Shown piece after piece: positions 1 to 6,295 of a stretch of 9,218 nt of DNA. The number at the start of each line of letters is the position of its first letter. Positions within the stretch are counted from its first letter, which is position 1. The translations under genes and the position numbers were made by a program. The DNA is taken from positions 1 to 9,218 of the forward strand of contig CAKTAA010000087.1 of NCBI GenBank assembly GCA_934526185.1. The letters are read 5' to 3'. Source of the stretch: an uncultured Eubacteriales bacterium (GTDB taxonomy: Bacteria; Bacillota; Clostridia; Oscillospirales; CAG-272). The notes beneath the pieces are model-generated. The model worked only from the letters and a program-made list of their open reading frames with translations. It had not been told where the DNA came from and made no database searches.

Positions 1-2
1 GG

Positions 3-1064
3 GAGGAAAACCTTGATGTTTTCAAAGGCTCAACTATTATAGCTTTTGTTGTTTTTCTTAGCGCAATTATTATTAAATACTTTGATACTGCTTATAATTG
101 GTGGCACGCAGCAGCAATTATATTCTTTGTTGCTGTTCCGCTTTCAATAAATGGAATATTTGATTTTGCTAAAAGAATTAAGCAAGAAAAGCAAGGTTCT
201 TCCGCAAATTTTACAAAAGCCAAAATTCAATATATTCTGTTTTATTGGCTTGCAGATGCTTTCTACATTTCCGTATGCACGAATTGGGATATAGGAAAAT
301 TTGTATTTGGCGGTATTGCTCTGCTGATATTGCTGTATAGCGTTGCTTCTTCCTTCCTTTCACAAAAAATCAAATACAAATGGATGCTGATACACGATTT
401 TGTGATTACCATTGCTTTGACCGTGTATTTGATATACATTATTCCGGATGCATCAATGCAAAATGTGGTGCTCGTTTTGGTTAGCGCTATTTATGGCGGT
501 TTTATTGCACTTGTAGGTGTGGCGTGGACAATCAAGGATGGCCAACAGCGTGAGGCAGAATCTAAAAGACTTGAAAAAATACCATATCTTCAAGTTGAGA
601 TTGATAAATGGATCACAAGCGAACGTGGCGAACTAAATGTTCCGGGCATATGGTTGAATATCACACCATCAAACAATGAAAATAGTATCTCCTCCGGCGC
701 AAGCATAAAAATCACAAACATCGGATTAGGTATGGCAAACAATCTGCTGTGCAGATCGGATTCTGCTACCGGAAGCATCAAGCATTCCTTGCCAACCGCA
801 TTGCTCCGATGTGATACATCCTGTAGCGAAAACATGCTATTCAACGCAGCTCGCCCGGATAACACAAGTGTAAATGACTCAAGGTTGATTTTTCTGTTCG
901 ACGACCTGTTAGGAAATCATTATGAACAAAGTCTGCGGATAACTTTTGAAATAAATGTTGGATACATAAAAGTGATTTCTTATAAAATGGATGCTCCCGT
1001 TTTCTTAGGACGAGAAAATTATTCTAAAAGCGACAGTCGCTCAATGGCAAAAGAGGTGAAATAA
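3..1064 (+). CDS. Polytopic membrane protein with C-terminal beta-rich domain, 5' end outside the window
   Basis: The reading frame is open from base 3 without a stop, so the gene begins upstream of the window; a TTG at 330 lies inside a membrane segment and is not a credible start. About 353 residues are visible. The first half has about five hydrophobic segments: GSTIIAFVVFLSAIII, WHAAAIIFFVAVPLSI, FVFGGIALLILLYSVA, FVITIALTVYLIYII and VLVLVSAIYGGFIALVGVAW. A charged linker (DGQQREAESKRLEK) then leads to about 160 soluble residues. That domain contains ITNIGLGMANNL and, later, LLGNHYEQSLRITFE, a spacing I associate with Ig-like beta domains behind membrane anchors (inference). The stop is three bases before the next start, with GAGGTG at 1053-1058 serving the nuclease gene, so the two are co-transcribed. 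I do not recognise a named family; the role is unknown, and a sensor or effector partner of the neighbouring nuclease/methyltransferase is only a guess. Confidence 0.75.
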   Translation, partial: EENLDVFKGSTIIAFVVFLSAIIIKYFDTAYNWWHAAAIIFFVAVPLSINGIFDFAKRIKQEKQGSSANFTKAKIQYILFYWLADAFYISVCTNWDIGKFVFGGIALLILLYSVASSFLSQKIKYKWMLIHDFVITIALTVYLIYIIPDASMQNVVLVLVSAIYGGFIALVGVAWTIKDGQQREAESKRLEKIPYLQVEIDKWITSERGELNVPGIWLNITPSNNENSISSGASIKITNIGLGMANNLLCRSDSATGSIKHSLPTALLRCDTSCSENMLFNAARPDNTSVNDSRLIFLFDDLLGNHYEQSLRITFEINVGYIKVISYKMDAPVFLGRENYSKSDSRSMAKEVK

Positions 1065-1067
1065 CTG

Positions 1068-1559
1068 ATGGCAAGAGGTGCAGAACGACAATTGGAACTT
1101 CTTGTATTACAAGAATTGAAAAAAGCAGGTTATCCCGAAGATTCAATCGTTACAGATTGGCGTTATCGCAACAATATCTTTGACTTTGTCATAGTAGATA
1201 AAACAACAGATATTCCGCTAATGATAATCGAATGCAAACACGTTAACAACCAACACAGTTTGGATGCGGTTGCTAATCAGTTGCGTAGATATAGCGATAG
1301 TTTAGATTATCCTGTAAGAACTTGTACTGCTGTAAGCACGGGAGAAAGCAAATTTGATTTTTACGATTTCACCGAAAAAATAAAGAATCCGGACTTGCCG
1401 ATTTCTGAATGCGGACCAACCGATATCCCATCATACGATCTAATCAAAACCGGCGTTAAGAGCAAGTTGATCACCGCTCAGAAAAAGCGAAAAAAAAGGA
1501 TTGCGAATTGTTTGTTGGGGAATTATTCCGCTTGTTACTCTTGCAGTCGCAATACTTGA
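1068..1559 (+). CDS. PD-(D/E)XK nuclease, HsdR N-terminal-like; 3' end frameshifted
   Basis: The protein begins at an ATG nine bases after GAGGTG and reads as a short HSDR_N-type nuclease domain. The PD-(D/E)XK core is visible: FDFVIVD places the metal-binding Asp at about residue 39, and LMIIECKH places the catalytic Glu and Lys at 55 and 57. A QLRRY helix follows at 71-75, as in HsdR N-terminal domains. In type I enzymes this domain cuts DNA, but the helicase/translocase motor that normally follows is absent. After about residue 140 the frame runs through KKRKKR, encoded by an eight-A run at 1490-1497, into a cysteine-rich tail (CLLGNYSACYSCSRNT) that looks like out-of-frame reading. Removing one A would continue into two membrane helices ending exactly at the hsdM start. 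The annotated product is therefore probably a truncated form of a roughly 210-residue membrane-anchored nuclease. Nuclease family fairly sure; specificity unknown. Confidence 0.75.
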   Translation: MARGAERQLELLVLQELKKAGYPEDSIVTDWRYRNNIFDFVIVDKTTDIPLMIIECKHVNNQHSLDAVANQLRRYSDSLDYPVRTCTAVSTGESKFDFYDFTEKIKNPDLPISECGPTDIPSYDLIKTGVKSKLITAQKKRKKRIANCLLGNYSACYSCSRNT

Positions 1560-1701
1560 TGCAATAGGTGTTTATGAATTGAATACCGAGAGACTGATTA
1601 TGGTTGGTATTTTTATAATATCGATTTTAATTCCGTTTTTCGGTGAAATCAAGCTGGGGGATCTAACGCTGACACATAGAAAGAAAGACGAGGAAAAATA
1701 A
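1498..1701 (+). pseudogene. Displaced 3' part of the nuclease gene: two membrane helices and charged tail
   Basis: This frame follows the A-run at 1490-1497 in the +1 frame relative to the nuclease. It encodes two hydrophobic segments, IIPLVTLAVAILDAIGVY and LIMVGIFIISILIPFFGEI, a short polar stretch and a charged end (HRKKDEEK). Its TAA shares a base with the ATG of hsdM (TAATG at 1699-1703), the tight junction expected of adjacent genes in one operon. This is why I read it as the true 3' end of the nuclease gene rather than as a separate gene. Taken alone it could start only at a TTG at 1501, without a good ribosome binding site. It may still be expressed through slippage at the A-run or by reinitiation; the sequence cannot decide. 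Confidence 0.6.
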
Positions 1702-1859
1702 TGTCTGAACAATCAACAACCATAATCTCTAAGGTTTGGGGAATGTGTAATCCTCTTCGCGATGACGGTGTATCCTACGGAGATTACCTTGAACAACTTA
1801 CATATCTCATTTTTCTGAAAATGTCGGATGAGTATTCTAAACCGCCTTACAAAAAGTAA
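1701..1859 (+). pseudogene. hsdM: N-terminal fragment of type I methyltransferase HsdM, cut by an in-frame TAA
   Basis: An ATG at 1701, seven bases after GAGG, opens a 52-codon frame reading MSEQSTTIISKVWGMCNPLRD and ending FLKMSDEYSKPPYKK before TAA at 1857-1859. This is the typical N-terminal helical region of HsdM. The same frame continues directly as TGIPQGYTWSDMSTLKG into the long methyltransferase frame, so one nonsense codon separates the two halves. Fragment plus remainder give 1479 bases (about 492 codons), a normal HsdM length. The stop may be a real inactivating mutation, a sequencing error, or a read-through position. Upstream it overlaps the nuclease tail by one base. Confidence 0.85.
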
Positions 1860-1892
1860 ACGGGTATTCCGCAGGGCTACACTTGGTCGGAT

Positions 1893-3179
1893 ATGAGTAC
1901 GTTAAAAGGTGCAGAACTCGAAGATCAGTACAAGGCAACACTTGAAGAACTTGCCAAGCAAGGCGGTATTCTTGGTATGATCTTTGCACAAGCCAGCAAC
2001 AAGATCAGCAATGCCGCTATACTTTACCGTATCGTTCAGATGATAGATAAAGAAAAATGGGTATCTATGTCTTCCGACGTTAAGGGTGAGATTTACGAGG
2101 GGTTGCTCCAAAAGAATGCAGAAGATATCAAAAGTGGCGCCGGACAGTACTTCACGCCTCGTCCTTTGATTCGCGCAATGGTCGAGTGTATCCGTCCCGA
2201 ACCTAAGAAAACGATTGCCGATCCTTGTTGCGGTTCCGGTGGTTTCTTCCTTGCTGTGCAAGAATTTATCACACAAAACTATACACTTGATCGCGAGGAC
2301 AAAGAGTTTCTCAAAAACGAAACGTTCTTCGGTAACGATCTTGTTGCCGTCACGTTCAAACTCTCCTTGATGAATCTTTATTTACACAACATCGGAGATA
2401 TTTACGGTAATATACCGATAGCGCACGGGGACTCTCTTTTGACCGATCCGGGCTACCGTGTAGATTATGTACTGACCAATCCTCCTTTCGGCAAAAAGTC
2501 TTCCATCACGATGACCAATGAGGAAGGCGAAGAAGAGGAAGAGGAATTGGTATATAACCGCCAAGACTTTTGGACAACCAGCTCCAACAAACAACTCAAC
2601 TTCGTTCAGCACATAAACACCATTTTGAAAGCAACAGGAAAAGCTGCAGTCGTTGTTCCGGACAACGTTCTCTTCGAAGGCGGTGCCGGCGAAACAGTGC
2701 GCAAGAAATTATTGCAAACCACCGATCTGCATACCATACTTCGTTTACCGACCGGTATCTTCTACAAGCCGGGTGTCAAGGCAAATGTGATTTTCTTTGA
2801 TAAGCGTCCGGCGAGTCCCGATATGCAGACTAAGGAAATATGGATTTATGATTTCCGTACCAATGTCCATTTTACATTGAAGCAACATCCTATGACCGAT
2901 GCGGATCTGCTTGATTTTATTGCTTGCTACAATCCCGAAAATCGTCATGAACGCAAGGAAACGTTGTCGGAAGAAAACCCCGACGGTCGCTGGCGCAGAT
3001 TTAGTGTTGATGAAATTTTGAAACGTGATAAGACGAGCCTCGATATCTTTTGGATTAAAGACAAGTCGCTTGCTGATCTTGATAATCTCCCCGATCCGGA
3101 TGTGCTTGCTGATGATATTATTGAGAACCTGCAAAGTGCTTTGGAAAGGTTTCAAGAATTAAAAAAGCAGCTTTCGTAA
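1893..3179 (+). CDS. hsdM: Type I restriction-modification N6-adenine methyltransferase subunit (HsdM), lacking its N-terminus
   Basis: HsdM transfers a methyl group from S-adenosylmethionine to adenine in the site chosen by HsdS. The 428-residue open part carries the family core: GQYFTPRPLI at 84-93, the SAM-binding motif I as ADPCCGSGGFF at 109-119, the catalytic NPPF at 196-199 inside DYVLTNPPFG, and the C-terminal region ending in a helix (ALERFQELKKQLS) that normally meets HsdS. The ATG at 1893 is simply the first start after the nonsense codon at 1857, with no convincing ribosome binding site; the native start is 1701. A protein from 1893 would lose about 64 N-terminal residues, which in this family help recognise hemimethylated DNA, so normal activity is doubtful. 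No hsdS or hsdR follows; a strong terminator comes 12 bases after the stop. Family assignment is very sure; function in this state is not. Confidence 0.92.
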   Translation: MSTLKGAELEDQYKATLEELAKQGGILGMIFAQASNKISNAAILYRIVQMIDKEKWVSMSSDVKGEIYEGLLQKNAEDIKSGAGQYFTPRPLIRAMVECIRPEPKKTIADPCCGSGGFFLAVQEFITQNYTLDREDKEFLKNETFFGNDLVAVTFKLSLMNLYLHNIGDIYGNIPIAHGDSLLTDPGYRVDYVLTNPPFGKKSSITMTNEEGEEEEEELVYNRQDFWTTSSNKQLNFVQHINTILKATGKAAVVVPDNVLFEGGAGETVRKKLLQTTDLHTILRLPTGIFYKPGVKANVIFFDKRPASPDMQTKEIWIYDFRTNVHFTLKQHPMTDADLLDFIACYNPENRHERKETLSEENPDGRWRRFSVDEILKRDKTSLDIFWIKDKSLADLDNLPDPDVLADDIIENLQSALERFQELKKQLS

Positions 3180-3191
3180 ACTTAATGTGCG

Positions 3192-3225
3192 CGTCCTCGC
3201 TACAAAAAGTAACGAGGACGTTTTT
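3192..3225 (+). terminator. Intrinsic terminator of the nuclease/hsdM operon
   Basis: CGTCCTCG (3192-3199) pairs perfectly with CGAGGACG (3213-3220), with a further TAC/GTA pairing inside and an A-rich loop, followed at once by TTTTT (3221-3225). It ends the operon 12 bases after the hsdM stop, showing that no further subunit gene follows in the same transcript. Confidence 0.9.
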
Positions 3226-3281
3226 ATTGCAACTCAAATAAACTATTATACCCATATCCCGCACACTTTATTCACCCTACC

Positions 3282-3311
3282 TTGACAAAAGTTTCCTGCG
3301 TATGGTACAAT
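3282..3311 (+). promoter_or_regulatory. Near-consensus sigma-70/SigA promoter for the leader and HTH gene
   Basis: A perfect -35 box TTGACA (3282-3287) is separated by 18 bases from TACAAT (3306-3311), one mismatch from the -10 consensus. Transcription would begin near 3318, more than 300 bases before the next clear gene start at 3633, so the promoter feeds a long untranslated leader. Confidence 0.85.
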
Positions 3312-3312
3312 A

Positions 3313-3632
3313 AATCCACCGACAAAGGTCGGATAAAAACTGAATATTAAGTGCCACGACAGTTACTACTGTCACCCTTGTCGCTTGAAAGATAGCGACG
3401 CACATAGCATCTGCTCCTCACGAGCAGTTACCTTTTTGAGTTGTAAGACTCGTACATACATCGGCACGGAACATTTTTAAGCGAACAATTTTGTTCGCCT
3501 GTTTGTGTTTCCGTCTCGACGTATGTGCGAGTCTTTTTGTTTTGCTCTCGTCTTGATTACATACGAAATCGAAAGGTGGAATGCAAGTGATTGTATCAAA
3601 ACGCAAAAGTAAACTGACGAAAGGAGGATCGG
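3313..3632 (+). ncRNA. Long structured 5' leader with a chain of hairpins
   Basis: Between the promoter and the HTH gene lie four small hairpins in a row: CCGAC-AAAG-GTCGG (3319-3332), GACAGT-TACT-ACTGTC (3358-3373), GTCGCT/AGCGAC (3380-3399) and CTGCTC/GAGCAG (3411-3427), the last followed by a short T-run at 3433-3437. A large terminator-like hairpin comes next (listed separately). Regular perfect stems in an otherwise noncoding stretch argue for a structured RNA that controls read-through. A possible leader peptide starts at GTG 3351 (14 codons, Leu/Ser-rich) but lacks a clear ribosome binding site. I do not recognise a named riboswitch class. Confidence 0.6.
3445..3538 (+). terminator. 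Large terminator-like hairpin in the leader (possible attenuator)
   Basis: Bases 3445-3463 pair with 3517-3535 over 19 positions with one G-U and one mismatch. Inside, ACGGAA (3466-3471) pairs with TTCCGT (3509-3514), and GCGAACA pairs with TGTTCGC within 3481-3498. The outer stem runs into TTTTT (3534-3538) followed by GTTTTG. As drawn, it would stop most transcripts about 95 bases before the HTH start. A short competing pairing of GAGT (3438-3441) with ACTC (3448-3451) could disturb the base of the stem. Confidence 0.7.
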
Positions 3633-3676
3633 ATGCAACACAAGAATTTCTTTATGGTACCCAACCGCATCTTTGA
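3587..3676 (+). CDS. Possible small upstream ORF overlapping the HTH gene
   Basis: A GTG at 3587 (or ATG at 3581 in the same frame) follows AAAGGTGG at 3572-3579 and encodes about 29 residues, basic at the start (VSKRKSKLTKGG), ending at TGA 3674-3676 inside the HTH gene in another frame. It could couple translation to the HTH start at 3633. No family is recognised, and it may be only a ribosome loading site or chance. Confidence 0.25.
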   Translation: MIVSKRKSKLTKGGSDATQEFLYGTQPHL

Positions 3677-3920
3677 CTTGGAACTGAAGCCGAGAGACTT
3701 CACCGTATATTGCTGTCTGCTCCGGCACAGCGACAGCAAGGACGGCTCCTGCTTTCCCTCGCGGAGAGTCATCGCAAAGGAGTGTGGTATGGATAGGAAA
3801 ACCGTTGACTCCACCATTGAAAATCTCTCATCCCTCGGCCTGGTGAAAAAAGTTCAGCGGCACCGTGAGGACGGAACGAGAACAAGCAATCTCTACTACG
3901 TGGCAAGCCTTTTGGAGTAG
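3633..3920 (+). CDS. Small helix-turn-helix protein (HTH_36 type) of conjugative elements
   Basis: The ATG follows an ideal AAGGAGG (3620-3626) by six bases. The 95-residue product reads as one winged-helix domain: the start MVPNRIFDLELKPRDFTVYCCLLRHSD, then FPSRRVIAKECGMDRKTVDSTIENLSSLGLV, the classic recognition helix pattern, then a wing (VQRHREDGTRTSNLYYV). Proteins of this type occur in clostridial conjugative elements near replication and mobilisation genes, where they are taken as DNA-binding regulators or replication accessories (knowledge of the family; exact role unknown). The gene is preceded by a long attenuator-like leader. The protein ends soon after the domain; relatives often carry a longer polar tail, and the downstream sequence looks like remnants of one in other frames, so the gene may be 3'-truncated. 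No partner genes (RepA-like, relaxase) follow. Confidence 0.8.
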   Translation: MQHKNFFMVPNRIFDLELKPRDFTVYCCLLRHSDSKDGSCFPSRRVIAKECGMDRKTVDSTIENLSSLGLVKKVQRHREDGTRTSNLYYVASLLE

Positions 3921-4313
3921 AGGAAAACTTTCTTTGGGATAGTGTCAGAATTTCATATCAAGAAGAAAACCCATAGAACAAAACCCAGGAATTACTACAA
4001 CAGAAAAAAGAGAATAGACAACCATCACGGAACGCCCGTGTGTCGCCCACAGACCGCCTGTGTGCCGAAGAACGCAGAGATACGAGGAAACACCCGCCCA
4101 AAAAGAAAACCGCCCGTTTGGGGCGATTTGAGGACAAGGTTGGAATAGCGAAATACGGTGTGATGCAGAGCAGCTTTCAGTCATTTTCGATGGGTCGAAA
4201 ATCAAGCAGGAGAAAGAGTCGGCGTCGTAAACGACGCTCGCCTCGGATCACAGCGGCCGGAACCCCCGACCACACAAAGGTTTCCGGTCACAAGGAAGTA
4301 AGTTCTGATTAGG
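3921..4313. other. Gene-poor stretch, possibly degraded 3' extension of the HTH gene
   Basis: No confident gene is seen. Frames here give polar, basic, low-complexity products (for example NKTQELLQQKK near 3978, and SRRKSRRRKRRS near 4205-4240) interrupted by stops at 3974-3976 and 4146-4148. This is what a decayed tail of an element regulator could look like. Short inverted repeats are present: GCGTCGT-AA-ACGACGC (4222-4237), and CCGGAA near 4257 facing TTCCGG near 4283. Confidence 0.35.
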
Positions 4314-4349
4314 CGGTATAGCCCCGTAGCAAGGGCTATGCCGTCTTTT
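4314..4349 (+). terminator. Hairpin terminator between converging genes
   Basis: CGGTATAGCCC (4314-4324) pairs with GGGCTATGCCG (4333-4343) over 11 positions including one G-U, with an eight-base loop, then TCTTTT on the plus strand. It fits a terminator for rightward transcription from the HTH module. It overlaps the TAG of the leftward recombinase gene (4336-4338). Leftward it has the stem but no good T-run. Confidence 0.65.
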
Positions 4350-5988
4350 CCTGTTCATGGCTTTCTTTCCGTTCCGTCTGCGGGTCTGTCGGGAAATGCA
4401 GTTCGCCCACAAAGTTGAATACTATATCCACTTTCTGATAGCGTTTCCCGTTTACCTTTTCCGGCGCATGGACAACGATTTTCTTGATAAACTCATTGAC
4501 GATTGTGGGCGTCAGTTCCGTAACTCCCACATACTTGCGGATAACGGCGGCGAAGCTGTCAAAGTCGTTCCTGTCCTGTTCATAGGTATCGACCTCTTTC
4601 TGCCCTGCCTTGACCTTTTCCGTCAGTTCTTTCTGCTCCGCTTCATATTCGGCGGACAGCTTCAAAAACCGTTCGTGACTGATTGCGCCGCTGATGTCGT
4701 CCTCATAAATGCGCTTGAAAATACGGTCAAGTTCCGTAATCCGTTTTTTCGCCTGTTCCAGTTCCCGCCGCCTGCGCTTCATTTCCTTTTCCGCTTCCGC
4801 AAACCGCTGTTTCCGTATCAGTTCCATAAAAGCGGTAATGTCCTCATAGAACAACGCCGTCACATGGAATATCCTCTGCCGGACGATTGCCTTTAAAGTT
4901 TCCTCACGGATAAAGTGCGCCGTACAGCTTCCCGTATTGCTCTTGTAGTTGGCACAGCGGTAATGGTCTTGTGAGCCGTCAAAACTCTTGCAGGTGGCAA
5001 AGTGCAGCTTGCTCCAGCAGTCGGCGCAAAACACCAAGCCGGAAAATAAGCCTTGCCGTTCCACTTTTGTAGGGCGGCGTTTGTTTGCCCGTAATTCCTG
5101 CACCCGTTCAAAAACTGCTTCCTCTACAATCGCTTCATGGGTATTGCGGAAAATTGCCTGTTGCTCCTTTGGGGCGGGAATACGCTTTTTCAACTTGTGG
5201 GATTTGGAATAGCTTTTGAAATTGACGGTATGCCCGCAGTAGTCCATACGCTCCAAAATGCCGACAACGCTGTTCTCGTTCCAATGGTACGGATCGTCGG
5301 GAAGTGCTTTCCCTTTCTTTTTCACATAGTAGGCTCTTGTTGTCAGCACCTTATCCGCTTTCAGGATTTTTGCTATCCGCATAGGCCCGTTTCCGGCAAC
5401 GCACAAATCAAAAATCCTCTTTACCACAGCGGCGGCTTCCTCATCTACAATCCATTGTTTCTTGTTGTTCGGGTCAACCTTGTAGCCATAGGGCGGCTTT
5501 GTCAGATGTTCCCCCGCCATGCCTTGCGCTTTCTTGATTGCCCGCACCTTTTTACTGGTATCTTTGGCGTAAAAATCGTTGAAAAGATTTCTGAAAGGGG
5601 TAAAATCGTTGTCGCCCTTTGCACTGTCAACGCCGTCATTGATTGCTATGTAGCGCACATCACGCTCTACGAAAAAGATTTCCGTGTAATAGCCGACTTT
5701 CAGATAGTCACGTCCCAATCTGGACATATCCTTGACGATTACCGTAGATACATTTCCCGCTTCGATTTCCGCAATCATGCGGTTGAAGTTCGGTCTGTCG
5801 AACGTCACACCCGAAACACCGTCGTCAATGAAAAATGTGGGGTTGGAAAAGCCGTTGTCAGTCGCATATTTGGAAAGGACTGCTTTCTGATTGACTATGC
5901 TGTTGCTGTCGCCATCTAAAGCGTCCTCTTGCGAAAGACGGGCGTATAATGCTGTTATCTGTCCGGTAGTAGTTGTGTATGCTGTCAT
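4336..5988 (-). CDS. Large serine recombinase of the TnpX/TndX family
   Basis: This 550-residue enzyme would cut and rejoin DNA at element ends through a covalent phosphoserine, giving excision and insertion of circular elements. The start is the ATG at 5986-5988 (MTAYTTTTG), nine bases after AGGAGG (5998-6003); an in-frame TTG at 6021 would add 11 residues and is less likely. Domains in order: resolvase catalytic domain with ALYARLS (nucleophile Ser19), DGVSG at 56-60 and the arginine motif DMSRLGRDY at 87-95; the Recombinase domain around 150-280 (KPPYGYKVDP); a zinc ribbon with Cys321, 324, 345 and 355; a charged coiled coil about 395-435; and a C-terminal DUF4368-like end (NEFIKKIVVHAPEKVNGKRYQKVDIVFNFVG). 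All key residues are present and the length is normal, so it looks active. The tnpW-like gene lies four bases upstream in the same direction. The element ends it acts on are not obvious. Confidence 0.95.
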   Translation of the reverse strand: MTAYTTTTGQITALYARLSQEDALDGDSNSIVNQKAVLSKYATDNGFSNPTFFIDDGVSGVTFDRPNFNRMIAEIEAGNVSTVIVKDMSRLGRDYLKVGYYTEIFFVERDVRYIAINDGVDSAKGDNDFTPFRNLFNDFYAKDTSKKVRAIKKAQGMAGEHLTKPPYGYKVDPNNKKQWIVDEEAAAVVKRIFDLCVAGNGPMRIAKILKADKVLTTRAYYVKKKGKALPDDPYHWNENSVVGILERMDYCGHTVNFKSYSKSHKLKKRIPAPKEQQAIFRNTHEAIVEEAVFERVQELRANKRRPTKVERQGLFSGLVFCADCWSKLHFATCKSFDGSQDHYRCANYKSNTGSCTAHFIREETLKAIVRQRIFHVTALFYEDITAFMELIRKQRFAEAEKEMKRRRRELEQAKKRITELDRIFKRIYEDDISGAISHERFLKLSAEYEAEQKELTEKVKAGQKEVDTYEQDRNDFDSFAAVIRKYVGVTELTPTIVNEFIKKIVVHAPEKVNGKRYQKVDIVFNFVGELHFPTDPQTERKESHEQEKTA

Positions 5989-5992
5989 GTGT

Positions 5993-6250
5993 TCATTCCT
6001 CCTGTAATGAACGCCGGACAAACAGGTTGTGATCTGTATTATAGCGGACTTCCTCTGTTTTGTCAGCAGGCGTTTTGAAAGTTTCCGATTTTATCAGCCG
6101 CTTCATCTTGTCATAGAGCCGCTCCGAGCCGCCGCAGGAGGTTGACACCTCATAGATTGTGCCGCCGATTTCATAGCAGACAGTTTCATTCAGCGGATTT
6201 CCCCGTTTTGGCAGAAACCCGCTGTTTTCGGTTTCTTTTTTCCGTTCCAT
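5993..6250 (-). CDS. tnpW: TnpW-like small transposon protein
   Basis: The 85-residue product carries CYEIGGTIYEVSTSCGGSERLYDKMKRLIKSE (residues about 25-56), which I recognise as the TnpW core: a YxIGGTxYxV strand followed by a DKxKRLI helix. TnpW-type proteins accompany TnpX-type recombinases in Tn4451-like and related elements; their function is not settled. The first 22 residues (ERKKETENSGFLPKRG) and the last 30 lie outside the core, so the protein is longer than typical relatives. The ATG at 6248-6250 is preceded by purine repeats GGAAAGGACGGAAAGGA that supply a Shine-Dalgarno sequence. It stops four bases before the recombinase start, and the recombinase ribosome binding site lies inside its 3' end, so translation is probably coupled. 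Confidence 0.8.
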   Translation of the reverse strand: MERKKETENSGFLPKRGNPLNETVCYEIGGTIYEVSTSCGGSERLYDKMKRLIKSETFKTPADKTEEVRYNTDHNLFVRRSLQEE

Positions 6251-6295
6251 TCCTTTCCGTCCTTTCCTTAAATCCGAGATTAGATTGAGTTGGGA

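Noticed and set aside
1..18. GGGAGG followed by TTG/ATG at 13-18 as a gene start
   Set aside because: That frame meets a TAG at 40-42; the real coding frame runs through it.
330..332. TTG at 330 as the start of the first protein
   Set aside because: The frame is open to the window edge and continues with further membrane segments upstream; there is no ribosome binding site at 330.
3945..4205. Minus-strand frame of 86 codons in the gene-poor stretch
   Set aside because: No ribosome binding site, no domain, and no neighbouring gene in the same direction with which it could be expressed.
4357..4896. Plus-strand frame of 179 codons opposite the recombinase C-terminus
   Set aside because: Antisense shadow of the coiled-coil and DUF4368-like region; its Phe/Leu-rich content mirrors Lys/Glu codons on the other strand.
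5137..5919. Long plus-strand frame of 260 codons opposite the recombinase
   Set aside because: It lies antisense to a gene with all family motifs, has no ribosome binding site or recognisable domain, and reflects codon bias of the true gene.
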